Counted from the first letter of the stretch, positions 1 through 10,008 are shown. The stretch is DNA of 64,000 bases from Ktedonobacteria bacterium brp13 (GCA_015099395.1 AP024096.1:1612001-1676000); one strand, 5' to 3'. Made by a program: numbers and translations. Notes: generated by a model not told the origin, from the letters alone.

Positions 1-2
1 TA

Positions 3-626
3 CTCGCCGTCAACGGCGTTAGCTTCCAGGTCGACCTGGGCCAGTTCGCCAGCATCGTCGGCCAGAGCGGCAGCGGCAAAACCACGCTCATGAGTCTGCT
101 CGGTGGTCTTGATAAGCTGACTGAAGGAAGGATTGAGATTGACGGCAAAGACATCGCCAAGATGCACGACCACTCCCTCATCGGTTACCGTAGCAAACAG
201 ATCGGTTTCGTCTTCCAGAGTTACAACCTGGTACCGAACCTGACGGCCATGGAGAACGTGATGTTGCCCATGGAGGCCGCCAAAGTACCGGTCCGCAAAC
301 GGAAAGAGCGAGCCGTAGAACTCCTGAGAGCGGTAGGGTTTACAGACGACCAAATGAAACGGAAGCCAGGAAAACTGAGTGGCGGTCAGCAGCAGCGGGT
401 AGCGATAGCGCGGGCACTTGCCAATAAACCGAGCCTGATTCTCGCCGACGAGCCGACCGGCAACCTGGACAGCCAGACCGGTCAAATGATATTCGACCTG
501 CTCAAAGGTCTGGCCCATAGCCAGCGGACGACCGTCATCATGGTCACGCACGACCTGTCCATGGCCAGACAAGCCGATATGATGTTTCAACTCAAGGACG
601 GAAAGTTCATCGAGGAAGAGGGATAG
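3..626 (+). CDS. ABC transporter ATP-binding protein, MacB/LolD type (5' end outside window)
   Basis: ATPase subunit of an ABC exporter of the MacB/LolD (FtsE-like) class, which drives transport or lipoprotein release by ATP hydrolysis at the inner face of the membrane. The reading frame is open from base 3, so the start lies upstream of the window. Visible motifs are Walker [10 protein letters not shown] (bases 60-86), a Q-loop [10 protein letters not shown], the signature LSGGQQQR (375-398), Walker [13 protein letters not shown] and the H-loop MVTHD. The spacing and the [15 protein letters not shown] segment are typical of this class. The permease that should pair with it is not downstream; the next 1 kb holds only fragments, so the partner is presumably upstream. 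The 3' end is intact (TAG at 624-626). Confidence 0.93.
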   Translation, partial: LAVNGVSFQVDLGQFASIVGQSGSGKTTLMSLLGGLDKLTEGRIEIDGKDIAKMHDHSLIGYRSKQIGFVFQSYNLVPNLTAMENVMLPMEAAKVPVRKRKERAVELLRAVGFTDDQMKRKPGKLSGGQQQRVAIARALANKPSLILADEPTGNLDSQTGQMIFDLLKGLAHSQRTTVIMVTHDLSMARQADMMFQLKDGKFIEEEG

Positions 627-714
627 TCTGTAAATCCCAACAGTGCGCGGGTAGGAAGCTCGGATTCATGGAGCGAGATTGACAGCAGAAACAAAGCGAG
701 CAGGAGAACGCGAA

Positions 715-828
715 ATGGCAAGGAAAAGCGGTCGTGCCCCAGCCACGACAGCGCACACACTCACCTGTCTGCGAACCCATTGTGGTACCTGTGGTTCCCC
801 GATCACGGTGGCCTACCGCACGCTGTAA
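715..828 (+). pseudogene. N-terminal scrap of a transposase with a Cys-rich head
   Basis: A short frame of 37 codons (ATG 715, stop 826-828) encodes a Cys-containing segment ending CGTCGSPITVAYRTL. It resembles the head of the transposase on the minus strand at 16801-17892 (CVACEQPMWVAYHTERTI), with the same Cys-x2-Cys spacing followed by a VAY-T motif. I read it as the decayed start of a related insertion sequence. Nothing of the catalytic part follows. No feature was recognised between 829 and 1197. Confidence 0.45.
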
Positions 829-1197
829 ATGTTGGAATTAAGCTGTTGGAGTTTTTGCAATTATCCTGGCGAGAGAGTTTTCCCTCCTTTGGCGCGCCTT
901 CGCCAATTTCTGGGGAACTGGTCAAGAAAGAATGCCCTCTGATCAACAGAGTAATTGCCAAAAAATCAACAGCTTAATCTCAAAATTTACAACGAGGGAG
1001 CATACACAATTTGCATCTTCTACGTGGGCCTTCTGAATAGTTACTATGAGTTACGAAATGGAGAGATCTTTTTACCGTTTCTACCTGTTTCCCCTATGTC
1101 CTATTTTCAGCGTATCTCGGTCCTGGCTCTTAGAGGGAAGGAAATACTATACTAGTATCTTCATTAAAGTAATACCGTTTATGCCCGCTACTCTGCC

Positions 1198-1355
1198 CCA
1201 GGTGTATGACTTTCGATCCTTGTGACCCAGGGTATTTCCGCAACTCGTAGCCATCTCATCAATACAGCTTCAGCTATCTTACCCTTAAAATTGTTGAGTA
1301 GGCTACGAGTTGAGAAAACAGGTTGGGTCACAAGGATCGAAAGTCATACACCTGG
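1198..1355. repeat. 158-bp palindromic element with 32-bp perfect inverted ends
   Basis: The arms at 1198-1229 and 1324-1355 are perfect reverse complements over 32 bp (outer end CCAGGTGTATGAC). A second nested pair, CAACTCGTAGCC at 1241-1252 and GGCTACGAGTTG at 1301-1312, lies inside. No protein is encoded. The form fits a miniature inverted-repeat element. It abuts the methyltransferase scrap on its right, so it may mark the point where that gene was broken. Confidence 0.7.
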
Positions 1356-1371
1356 TGACAGCTTACGTAGC

Positions 1372-1551
1372 TCTACCCCTCGTCCGGGTGGGCGGCTTGT
1401 CTTTGAGGTGCGTGATCCAACCAAGGAAGCATGGAAAGGTTGGAACCGAGACCAGTCCTACCAGACGATTGAAGCGCCCGGAATCGGTACTGTCGAGTCC
1501 TGGGTGGAGTTGATGAACGTACAGATGCCGCTGGTCTCTTTTCGCTATAGG
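1372..1551 (+). pseudogene. SAM-dependent methyltransferase fragment
   Basis: The frame carries RPGGRLVFEVRDPTKEAWKGW (from 1381), followed by a segment ending WVELMNVQMPLVSFRYRS. This is the usual 'LRPGG' post-motif region and the C-terminal strands of class I methyltransferases. The SAM-binding head is missing, the left side runs straight into the palindromic element ending at 1355, and the right side stops matching near 1551. It is a gene remnant and cannot encode a working enzyme. Confidence 0.55.
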
Positions 1552-1577
1552 TCCATTCGTACTCGAGGGCCCATGTG

Positions 1578-3626
1578 CTACCCTCGATCCCCCAGCAGAC
1601 CGCGCTCAAGAGCTGCAGCCACAGCGGAGGCGCGGGAATCGACATTGAGCTTGAGGTAAATATTGGTGATATGGGAGCCGACCGTGCGAATACCGATGCC
1701 GAGGCGAGCCGCGATCTCTTTGCTGCGTTCGCCTCGCGCAATGGCCTGCAGGACTTCTCGCTCACGGTCGGTCAAGACTTCGTTCGCAGGTATGGCAGGC
1801 GGCTCAGACGGAATGTGAGGCTCGGGGGGAGGACGGTGGGCCAGGATGCGGGCCATAATCTCTGGCTGGATGAGCATATCGCCACGGGCGGCCAGTTGCA
1901 CGGCCTGAAAGAGCGTTTCGCGATCGGTATCCTTGAGCAGGTAGCCACGTGCTCCGGCACGTAGGCCCTGGACCATCAGCTCATCTTCGTCATAGGTGGT
2001 GAGAATCACCACCGCAATGTGCGGCCAACGCTGGCGGAGGTGGGTGATGGCCTCCATGCCGTCCATGCCAGGCATGCGCAGATCCATCAGCACGACATCT
2101 GGCTGAAACTCTTCAATCACCCGCAGGCCCGTCGCTCCATCTGCTGCCTCACCCACCAGGGTAAAGCCCCGCCCGGCAATTTCCAGCATCATCCGCAGTC
2201 CCTCGCGCACCACGAGATGGTCATCTACCACCACAATGCGCACAGGTTCCCGTCCCTCGCTCATGCCACACCAGCCTCTCTGCTGGGAAGGCGGAGCACG
2301 AAGGGTAGTCCCGACCTGGAGCTCGCTACTCAGGTGCAACTGGCCTCCGAGACTCCGCGCCCGTTCGTGCAGACCAGCCAGACCATAGTGACCGGCACCC
2401 ACCTGTTCAGGGTCAAAGCCGACCCCGTTGTCCCCGATCTCCAGGAGGATGTTTCCCGGTTCGCTGGAGGATCTGATCCAGGCGCGGGTAGCGTGGGCGT
2501 GGCGGGAGATATTGGTCAGGGCCTCGCTGACTAGGCGTACCACCTGTTCGGGATGCCTGTCAGGCAGAGGGACAGTGAGGGAACAGGAGCACGGCACCCC
2601 TGTCATCTGCGCGAAATGCCTGGCTTCCGACGCAATGGCCGCGCTGAGCTCTTCCCCAGGATCCGTGCGCAGATCCGTGATGGCCGCACGCGCATTCGCC
2701 AGGGCCGACCGGACGCGCTGCATGGCCTGCTGCACAATCCCGCGCGCCTGGTTCACATCCTGCCTCTCCAGCAGGGCATCGATCGTTTCCAGTTGCATCT
2801 TTAGGCCCACCAGACCCTGAGCCAGCGTGTCATGCAGTTCGCGGGCCAACCGTTGGCGTTCGGTGGTCAGGGTGAGATCCTGAACCTGTGCGGCATAGGC
2901 CGCCAGTTGCTCATGAGCAGTGGCGAGCTCGCGCACCAGTTTCTGATCGCGTTGATGAGCCCTGGTCTGCGTGAGCGATAACATGACGCTGGCACAAATA
3001 CAGGGGAGCAGGGTGGAACCTCCAATGGAGGCGGCATATTTCAAAAACAGCGCGAGCGTATCGATATGGTCAGCCGTTTGCATCTCAGCCCGAATATGGA
3101 ACGTCTGCATAAGGATGCCAAACACCAGTGAGCTGCCGGCCAGGATCAGCACCATGGGGAGATGTTTGCTCAAGAGAAACACTTCCATGACCATGATCAG
3201 GGAAAGGCCCAAAGCAAGATCATCGGAGAATCCCAGATTATCAGCTCCTGCGACGGTAGAGATGCAGAAAATGCAGAGGAGCTGGATCACAACATAGCCC
3301 CAGAGCCTGCGAGGATTGATTCCTCTGAACAGAGCCAGCCAGTGGAGTCCACCATGGAGCGCCATGAGCGCCAGAAACAAGATCAGGATCACAGCAAGAG
3401 TGAGGTTGGGCTTCAAGAAGGGGTAAACAGAGGAGAGGATGCTGCTAGAGGAACCAGACTGGGCCTCAGTAGCATACCGTTGCGGGCCCTGGCTGACGAA
3501 GCGATAGACCATCGCCTGGCCAAAAATCAGGCCGAACCAGAAGAGCAAAAACCAGTGGACTGCACCTTGAGGGTGTTCGGATCCCTTTCTCTGATCGGGC
3601 CGCTGGCGCGTCAGCACGGATAGCAT
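1578..3626 (-). CDS. Fused sensor histidine kinase / LuxR-type response regulator
   Basis: A two-component system in one 682-residue chain. Residues 1-220 contain about five to six membrane segments (e.g. 25-42, 75-100, 109-126, 137-153, 156-173). A NarL/DesK-type HisKA_3 domain follows, with RELHDTLAQG (phospho-His about 265), an N-box (EALTN, about 369-373) and a GDNGVGFD ATP loop (398-405). From residue 455 comes a NarL-family regulator: receiver with DD468-469, phospho-Asp 515 in LMDLRMPG, Lys 565, and a LuxR helix-turn-helix at about 618-675. Such proteins are normally two genes overlapping at ATGA. Here the ATG of the regulator (2262-2264) is in frame with the kinase because the kinase tail has shifted frame just before it. 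The start is placed at 3626 behind an AGGAG. Confidence 0.85.
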   Translation of the reverse strand: MLSVLTRQRPDQRKGSEHPQGAVHWFLLFWFGLIFGQAMVYRFVSQGPQRYATEAQSGSSSSILSSVYPFLKPNLTLAVILILFLALMALHGGLHWLALFRGINPRRLWGYVVIQLLCIFCISTVAGADNLGFSDDLALGLSLIMVMEVFLLSKHLPMVLILAGSSLVFGILMQTFHIRAEMQTADHIDTLALFLKYAASIGGSTLLPCICASVMLSLTQTRAHQRDQKLVRELATAHEQLAAYAAQVQDLTLTTERQRLARELHDTLAQGLVGLKMQLETIDALLERQDVNQARGIVQQAMQRVRSALANARAAITDLRTDPGEELSAAIASEARHFAQMTGVPCSCSLTVPLPDRHPEQVVRLVSEALTNISRHAHATRAWIRSSSEPGNILLEIGDNGVGFDPEQVGAGHYGLAGLHERARSLGGQLHLSSELQVGTTLRAPPSQQRGWCGMSEGREPVRIVVVDDHLVVREGLRMMLEIAGRGFTLVGEAADGATGLRVIEEFQPDVVLMDLRMPGMDGMEAITHLRQRWPHIAVVILTTYDEDELMVQGLRAGARGYLLKDTDRETLFQAVQLAARGDMLIQPEIMARILAHRPPPEPHIPSEPPAIPANEVLTDREREVLQAIARGERSKEIAARLGIGIRTVGSHITNIYLKLNVDSRASAVAAALERGLLGDRG

Positions 3627-3638
3627 AGAACATGTTCT
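3627..3638. promoter_or_regulatory. 12-bp perfect palindrome next to the kinase start
   Basis: AGAACATGTTCT is a perfect palindrome directly in front of the start codon of the kinase-regulator gene and overlaps the gap between its Shine-Dalgarno sequence and the ATG. It could be a repressor site or an RNA hairpin controlling translation. It also supplies an alternative out-of-frame ATG. Confidence 0.3.
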
Positions 3639-3720
3639 CCTCTCTGGAATCTCTGCACATCAGTATACCATGCGGCCACAGCCAGCGCCATGTCACTATC
3701 TGCCAGTTTACTTGCAGATG

Positions 3721-3763
3721 TCTGCACGTGATCCTGGCAGAACTCGGCAGGATCACGTGCAGA
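3721..3763. promoter_or_regulatory. 16-bp perfect inverted repeat in a divergent promoter region
   Basis: TCTGCACGTGATCCTG (3721-3736) and its exact complement (3748-3763) surround an 11-base loop. The genes on either side point away from each other (kinase leftward from 3626, lipoprotein rightward from 3917), so a terminator is not expected here. An operator for a regulator, perhaps the NarL-type regulator itself, is the simplest reading. Confidence 0.5.
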
Positions 3764-3916
3764 GTCTGACGAGGGCACCTGCCGACATTCTGGATAGCGC
3801 CGGACGGCCCTTCCAGCTACACTTCCTCTCTAGAAGCTTCATGCTGGACCACACGCTCTGTGGTTCCCGCTGAGGCGCAAAGCGATCCCTCTCTTCAGAT
3901 ACAAAAAGGAGTCCAC

Positions 3917-4183
3917 ATGAAAAAAAAGGATCAGGCTGTCGCGCAAGGTGTGGAGTCTGTAGCCAGCCATGAGGAACACTTCTCGCTACTGCGGATCGAT
4001 CCGATCTCCCGCCGGAGCCTGCTCCGTGGCGGAGTGGCCGCAGTGGCCTTGGCGGCGCTGTCCTCCTGCGACAGCGCGAGATCACCAACCAGTGCGGGAT
4101 CACCAACCAGCACAGGATCACTAGTGCAGGTTCAAGGAAGCTCTTGTGCAAAGGAGAGAGAAACTGCTAGAATGAGAGCATGA
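3917..4183 (+). pseudogene. Tat-exported lipoprotein or substrate-binding protein, truncated by IS630
   Basis: Starts at ATG 3917 behind AAAGGAG. Residues 31-51 form a twin-arginine signal: SRRSLLRGG, then a hydrophobic stretch AAVALAAL and Cys in SSC, which could be a lipobox. A low-complexity Ser/Thr/Gly linker follows (SARSPTSAGSPTSTGS), as in lipid-anchored solute-binding proteins. The frame enters the IS630 end at about 4121-4124 (CTAG) and ends after 88 codons within IS sequence. The mature domain is missing and was not found elsewhere in the window. Confidence 0.6.
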
Positions 4184-4653
4184 AAGCCCCCATGTATGTC
4201 AGAGCCTTGAGTCCAGCCGAGCAGGCAGGGATAGAAGCTGGATTGCGCTCCTCGGATGCCTTTACCCTGCGTCGAAGTCAAATTCTGCTAGCCTCCAGTC
4301 GAGGGCAACGCCCCAAAGAAATCGCCTGCAACCTGGGCTGTGCAACCCAAACCGTACGCAATGCCATCCACGCCTTTGAGCAGAAGGGCTTAGAGTGTCT
4401 CAAGTCCGAGTCCTCTCGGCCCAAAACCGTGCAAGCACAGTTTGACCAGAGCAAATGTGAAGCGCTGCGAGCCCTGTTGCATCAGAGTCCCCGGACGTTC
4501 GGCAAAGCGACAAGCTGTTGGACCCTTGAGTTGGCAGCAGTGGTCTGCTTTGAGCAAAGCTTGACGGCGAATCAGGTGAGTATCGAGACCATTCGACTTG
4601 CCCTGAAGCGACTTGGGGTCAGTTGGCAGCGGGCCAAACACTGGATTACCAGT
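4180..4653 (+). CDS. IS630-family transposase, exon 1 (N-terminal DNA-binding half)
   Basis: Encodes the helix-turn-helix half of an IS630/Tc1-type transposase. LRRSQILLASSRGQ, PKEIACNLGCATQTVRNAIHAF and VSWQRAKHWITS are typical of this family. The exon ends on a codon boundary at Ser (AGT, 4651-4653). The next base starts intron A with GTGCGCC. Joined to 12062, the reading is WITS-PDPEYARK, the expected continuation. Unspliced, the frame ends at 4689 after 12 foreign codons. Confidence 0.88.
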
Positions 4654-5269
4654 GTGCGCCGCGTCGGCGCATATGAAATACCCGCATGAAGCGGGAGAGG
4701 AAGAGAGTAAAAAAACCTCTAGGACAATGACTTACCCGGCGGCGAAAGCTAATGGTGGACAGTAGCATGTCATTAACGCGGAGAATACCAGAAGGCATGT
4801 ATGGGATTGCTCTGCAAGTCCTGTGTGCAAGAAGCCCCGCAAGGGGTAGAGGTGAAGCTGGCCAATTGCTAAACCTAAGTTCCTGCATGATGTTAATCCA
4901 CATCCGTCAAACCATGTCTAAGATGACGACATCGAAAAACCGCAACCGGGCTGGTGTTGCGGCACAAAAAAAAAAAAGATTGCCCTACAACTCGACAATC
5001 TCACGCTCTCTTCGATGTATGGCGGGTAATGAACCCGATAAGGAACAAACGGGCACCTAAACACGCTACACGTTTCATATGCGCAAAAGCGGGATCGCCT
5101 GAAAGCCGCGAGGCTCATGGCGACGGAACCCCCATAGTAAGGACTCAAAGAACAAAGAGGTTCCCGCGAGAAATGAAGGGGCAGCCTGCGAAGGCAGGCC
5201 AGAGTGTATGATTGATACCCATGCACAGGGAAGGTATCAAGAAGTCGCTAACGCATGGAGGTATGCGAA

Positions 5270-6169
5270 ATGCAGAACACCGAAGAGCTTTTAGGACTTC
5301 TCCGTGATCGTGGCAAGCGGGGCTTGCCGTTAAAACGCGTCTATCGGCAACTCTACAACACAAACCTGTACCTCTCGGCCTATGGCCGGGTCTACCGCAA
5401 CGCCGGCGCATTAACACCCGGCGTCACGGATGAAACGGCTGATGGCACTTCGCTGGAAACCTTTGACACCATTATTACTGCACTGAGGCAGGAACAATAT
5501 CAATGGCAACCAGCACGACGAACCTACATCTTGAAAAAGAACGGGAAAAAGAGGCCGCTAGGCTTACCCACCTGGAGCGACAAGCTTCTTGCTGAGGTTA
5601 TGAGGATGATCCTGAACGCTTACTTTGACGAGACATTCAGTGACCACTCTCATGGCTTCCGCGAAGGACGGGGATGCCATACGGCGCTGCGAGAAATCTA
5701 CCACACCTGGAAAGGCTGCGCCTGGATCATCGAGGGCGACATAGCGGATTGCTTCGGAAGCCTCAACCATGACCTCATCATTTCAGCACTCGCTGAACAC
5801 ATCCAGGATGGACGATTTCTCAATCTCGTGAAGAAGCTCCTCGACGCAGGATACATGGAGGACTGGAAACTGAACAAAACCCTTAGCGGTACGCCGCAAG
5901 GTTCGATCCTCAGCCCGATCCTTTCCAATATCCTGCTCTCGAAACTAGACAGGTTCGTAGAAGGAGAACTCATCCCACGATACAACAAAGGGGAGAAAAG
6001 AAGAGAGAATCGGGAATACAAAAGCCTGATGCACCGCGCCTACCGCCTGAGGAAGAAAGGGCAGAAGGAGGCTGCTCAAAAATTAAAACAACAGGCCCAG
6101 AAGCTCCCCTCACAAGACCCACAAGACCCTGATTACCGACGACTGCGGTATTGCCGATATGCCGACGAT
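5270..6169 (+). CDS. Group II intron reverse transcriptase/maturase A, exon 1
   Basis: N-terminal part of the intron-encoded protein: RT0-RT5 up to the catalytic YADD. Motifs include LKRVYRQLYN (RT0/1), KKNGKKRPLGLPT (RT2), SHGFREGRGCHTAL (RT3), IIEGDIADCFGSL (RT4/5 with a catalytic Asp) and TPQGSILSPILSN. The exon stops exactly after GCC GAC GAT (ADD, 6161-6169), where intron B begins with GTGCGCC. ATG 5270 is preferred over 5255 because GGAGG lies 8 bases before it. Spliced to 11035 it gives YADDFALAFTGPRDEAEAIK and a 605-residue protein. Confidence 0.9.
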
Positions 6170-6687
6170 GTGCGCCACTTAACCGGTGGTTAGATCCCTC
6201 TCACAGAGAGGAGAAGTTTGGAGGAAAAGACTTCTGGGTCACTCAACCTACCTGGATGTGAAAGCTGAAGGGGAAATGAGCATGTTGAGAAAGCGGAAAA
6301 GGCAAAGAAGACGCTAAAGGCCTTGTTCTGCAAGACCCGCCTGAACGGTGAAACCTACACTGGCTGAATCGTAGCTTCCAGCGATGAAAGCGTACATCTC
6401 TCGATTACAGCGTCTGTTGCGAGATCGTCCTCATAGGGTGTCAAAATCGTCGGCACCTGAACCCTCCAGAGGATGAGCGGTGAAGAATGACTTCACTCAA
6501 GGGAGCGAACACGGCACCTACGTCAGGCTCGATACGTCTAGCCACACGGGAACTTGGGATGGCCTAAACCGCGCGAGCGGTAAGGTCACGGAACCATCGT
6601 AGTAGTCCGCGCAAGGGAACAAGTAACCTTGTACATGGCGAAGGATGGTAGGTGTTTTCGATACTTACAGAAAGAAAGGTACGCGAG

Positions 6688-7597
6688 ATGCGAACAGCCG
6701 ATCAGGTGTTAAGTATCATCCATGAACGCGGCAAACGAGGATTGCCACTGGAACGAGTCTATCGATTACTGTTCAATCCGGCTTTGTACCTCAAAGCGTA
6801 TGGGAAAATCTATCGAAACAACGGTGCATTAACACCAGGCTCAACGGAAGAAACGGTGGATGGTATGTCCATGTCCAAAATCGCAGCGATCATTGAAGCA
6901 CTGCGATATGAGCGCTATCACTGGACACCAGTGCGACGCATCTACATCGAGAAACGTCACTCGAAGAAGAAACGCCCGCTCGGACTGCCTTCTTGGTCGA
7001 ATAAATTGCTGCAAGAAGTCATGCGACTCATCTTGTCTGCATACTACGAGCCGCAATTCAGTCCCAGTTCACATGGGTTTCGACCAGGCCGAGGATGCCA
7101 CACCGCGCTCTCGGAGATCTACCACACGTGGATAGGCACAAAGTGGATGGTGGAGGGAGATATCGCCCAATGCTTCGACGCGCTCGACCATTCGGTCTTG
7201 CTGTCAATCTTGAGCGAGAACATCCACGATGGTCGATTTCTTCGACTCATCGAAGGACTCCTCAAAGCTGGATATCTGGAAGAGTGGCGCTATCATGCCA
7301 CGTACAGTGGCAGCCCCCAAGGGGGCATTTTGAGCCCGCTGCTCGCCAATATCTATCTGGATAAATTGGACAAATTTGTTGAAACGACTCTTGCTCCAGC
7401 CTACACGCGCGGAGAGCGAAGACGGGTCAATCCCCCATACGGAGCACTCCAAAGACGCGCGTTGGATCTGCGAAAGACAGGAAAACGAGAAGAAGCGGAA
7501 ACACTGCGTCATCAGATGCAGTGTCTGCCCTCCCTCGATCCAACTGACCCAGGATACAGACGGATGCGGTACCTCCGCTATGCCGATGACTGGCTGA
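6688..7597 (+). CDS. Group II intron reverse transcriptase/maturase B, exon 1
   Basis: N-terminal RT half, parallel to RT A: LERVYRLLFN, KKKRPLGLPSWSNK, SHGFRPGRGCHTAL, MVEGDIAQCFDALDH, SPQGGILSPLLAN and YLRYADDWL. ATG 6688 has AGAAAGG in front; an upstream in-frame ATG at 6652 is less likely. The exon ends after the first base of an Ile codon (7597), and intron C begins with GTGCG at 7598. Joined to 10050 the catalytic segment reads YADDWLIGFSGPRKEAEEIK, which is canonical for bacterial intron RTs. The full product would be 596 residues. Confidence 0.9.
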
Positions 7598-8191
7598 GTG
7601 CGACCTGAAGTCGCTTGTGTTGAGTGGAGCAAAGGCGCTCCCAGCCTAGTATCCAAGGCTGTCTCCAATCCCTCTCTGCGTCACTGGCAACGGTGAGGTG
7701 GAAAGCGAGGGGTAACGTCCAAGGAAGCTTCGAGCCGAATGAGGCAACCGGGCAAGGGGAAAACTGGAAGGATGAATGCAAATGAACCTTCGATGAGGCT
7801 GCGTGACGTCGCGGTCATCGAAACGGCTAAAACGATGATGAATGGGACAACGGTCCCTGTGGGCTAAGCCATCCCAGGAATGGATACCCAGTCCCCGCAG
7901 TAAAGAAGGCACTCCTCACCAGTTGTATCTCACACATGCGAAACAGGATAACCCCAATGAAGTCTCAGAGATGGTCGATGCTCTGAGTAAGCCAACCGCA
8001 AGGAAAGCCGAACTCTTCAGTGGGAAAGGGAGGGATCAAAAAGCGAATGCTGCCAGCCGAAAGGCAACAGGAATTCATAACTGGGCAGATAGGGCCGGAA
8101 ACGGAGATACCCACGCCGAAAGGCGGCTGACGTGATCCTGGTGCATTACCCAAAGAACGATGTAAAGGCTATTTATCAAGGGAAAAGTTCG

Positions 8192-9967
8192 ATGCAAGCC
8201 ACACGCTTTGCAAACGGAACCGAGAAGCAGACCGACTGGAACGCGATCAACTGGCGTAAAGCCAATCGGACTGTTCGTAACCTGAGACACCGCATCTTTC
8301 GGGCAGCACAAGAGGGCAACCGGAAACGGGTGCGCTCGCTTCAAAAACTCATGCTGAAAAGCTACTCCAACCGGCTGGTGAGTGTCCGGCGAGTAGCACA
8401 GATCAACGCTGGGAAAAACACGCCCGGGGTGGATAAACTGGTTATCAAAACACCAGCCGCCAGAGGAAGAATGGTCGATACCCTCGCCCACTACACCCTC
8501 TGGAAAGCCAAACCAGCAAAAAGGGTTTACATCCCCAAAGCCAACAACAAGTTAAGGCCGCTCGGAATCCCCGTCATTCAGGATCGCTGCCTTCAGGCAA
8601 TGGTCAAGAACGCCCTGGAACCTTTCTGGGAAGCCAAGTTCGAGGGCACAAGCTACGGATTTCGACCAGGGCGCAGTGGACATGATGCGATCGAGAAAAT
8701 CTTCGGATTGGCTCGACCAAACAAGACCAAGAAATGGGTCTTGGACGCAGATATACGCGGCGCCTTCGACCACATCTCACATGAACACTTGCTCCGGGCC
8801 ATTGGTCCGGTTCCAGGGATGGAACTCATCAAGCAATGGCTCAAAGCAGGTTATGTCGAAAAAGAGGTCTTCTACGCAACAGAGCAAGGAACGCCCCAGG
8901 GCGGCGTCGTGTCGCCCTTATTGGCCAATATTGCCCTACACGGCATGGAAGAGGCCATTGGGGTCAAATATGACTCCCGAGGCCAACTTACTGGCAAACG
9001 GGCAGTCGTGAGGTATGCAGACGACTTCGTATGCTTTTGTGAAACCAGGGAAGATGCCGAGCGAGTGCAAGGCATCCTGACGGAATGGTTGAGAGAGCGC
9101 GGTCTGACCCTCTCGGAGGAAAAGACGCGGATTGTCCACCTGACTGAAGGGTTTGACTTTCTTGGTTTCAATATTCGGCATTACCCCGCGCCGAAAACCT
9201 CACGCACAGGATGGAAACTCCTCATTAAACCCAGCAAAGAGTCAGTACAGGAAGTGCGAACGAAGCTCAAAGTTTTGTGGAAAAAAGCCCACGGAACAAA
9301 CGTCCAAACCGTCCTGGGGCAATTCAACCCGGTTATTCGGGGATGGGCGAACTACTTTCGCACGGCGGTAGCCAAAGAAATCTTTAGCGGCTTGGACTGC
9401 TGGATGTTCTACAAAGAAGATCGGTACACCAGGCGCGCACACCCCAAAAAGGCCAAAGACTGGCGGCATCAACACTATTGGGGCCGATTGCATCTCGAAC
9501 GGAACGATCCCTGGGTGTTTGGTGACAAACAAACCGGGGCGTATCTGCTCAAATTCAGTTGGTTCCCCATTGAACGACATACGCTGGTCAAAGGGACATC
9601 CTCACCCGATGATCCCCGCCTGAGGAGTTACTGGATGGAACGGCAGGCGGCGAAAGCCAAGGACCTGACCTTCTCCAAACAAAAGCTCGTCAAAAGGCAA
9701 CATGGTCGATGTCCACAATGCGGAGAGTCCCTCTTCAAGGATGAAGAACTCCAGATCCATCACCTCCATGCCCGCGCCGATGGGGGAAAGAATGTCTACA
9801 GTAATCTTGTTCTGGTTCATTTGCTCTGCCATCAGCATATTCACGCCGCGTCGAAACGAGCACTGAGCGATTGCCAGGAGTTCAACAACCGTGACCCGCT
9901 GGCGACAAAACGCAAAGCCGCTCGATACACAAAGCGCAGAGAGGAAGAGAAGCAGTGCTGTACGTGA
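8192..9967 (+). CDS. ltrA: Group II intron reverse transcriptase/maturase C with HNH endonuclease (intact)
   Basis: Complete multidomain intron-encoded protein, about 591 residues. Motifs in order: NTPGVDKL (RT1), KLRPLGIPVIQDR (RT2), TSYGFRPGRSGHDAI (RT3), WVLDADIRGAFDHI (RT4), GTPQGGVVSPLLANIAL (RT5) and RYADDFVCFCETREDAE (catalytic). These are followed by GLTLSEEKTRIVHL and a GFDFLGFNIR motif (RT7), a thumb/maturase X region, and a C-terminal HNH nuclease (CPQCGESL, IHHLHARADGG, LLCHQHIH). It is of the cyanobacterial/chloroplast-like type. ATG 8192 is chosen because the N-terminus then matches LtrA proteins; a GTG at 8132 is in frame. It is the only RT in the nest that can be translated without splicing. 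Confidence 0.92.
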   Translation: MQATRFANGTEKQTDWNAINWRKANRTVRNLRHRIFRAAQEGNRKRVRSLQKLMLKSYSNRLVSVRRVAQINAGKNTPGVDKLVIKTPAARGRMVDTLAHYTLWKAKPAKRVYIPKANNKLRPLGIPVIQDRCLQAMVKNALEPFWEAKFEGTSYGFRPGRSGHDAIEKIFGLARPNKTKKWVLDADIRGAFDHISHEHLLRAIGPVPGMELIKQWLKAGYVEKEVFYATEQGTPQGGVVSPLLANIALHGMEEAIGVKYDSRGQLTGKRAVVRYADDFVCFCETREDAERVQGILTEWLRERGLTLSEEKTRIVHLTEGFDFLGFNIRHYPAPKTSRTGWKLLIKPSKESVQEVRTKLKVLWKKAHGTNVQTVLGQFNPVIRGWANYFRTAVAKEIFSGLDCWMFYKEDRYTRRAHPKKAKDWRHQHYWGRLHLERNDPWVFGDKQTGAYLLKFSWFPIERHTLVKGTSSPDDPRLRSYWMERQAAKAKDLTFSKQKLVKRQHGRCPQCGESLFKDEELQIHHLHARADGGKNVYSNLVLVHLLCHQHIHAASKRALSDCQEFNNRDPLATKRKAARYTKRREEEKQCCT

Positions 9968-9974
9968 TGTGCTT

Positions 9975-10008
9975 GAGCCGTGTGCGTTGAGAGGCGCACG
10001 CACGGTTC
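9975..10008 (+). ncRNA. Group II intron domain V (intron C)
   Basis: A 34-nt hairpin beginning GAGCCGTGTGCG and ending GCACGCACGGTTC. The catalytic AGC triad is at its second to fourth bases and a GAGA-type tetraloop sits at the centre, the usual bacterial domain V layout. Domain VI and the 3' splice site (CCCGAC, 10049) follow at once. Confidence 0.92.

Noticed and set aside
1373..1765. A minus-strand 130-codon gene at the end of the kinase-regulator gene
   Set aside because: It overlaps the real gene in another frame and the methyltransferase scrap on the other strand.
3737..3763. The inverted repeat at 3721-3763 as a terminator
   Set aside because: No gene ends toward it and no T-run follows; the flanking genes are divergent.
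6170..7608. Intron RTs A and B as simple pseudogenes truncated after YADD
   Set aside because: The breaks coincide exactly with intron 5' ends, and the missing halves lie downstream in the right order and frame.
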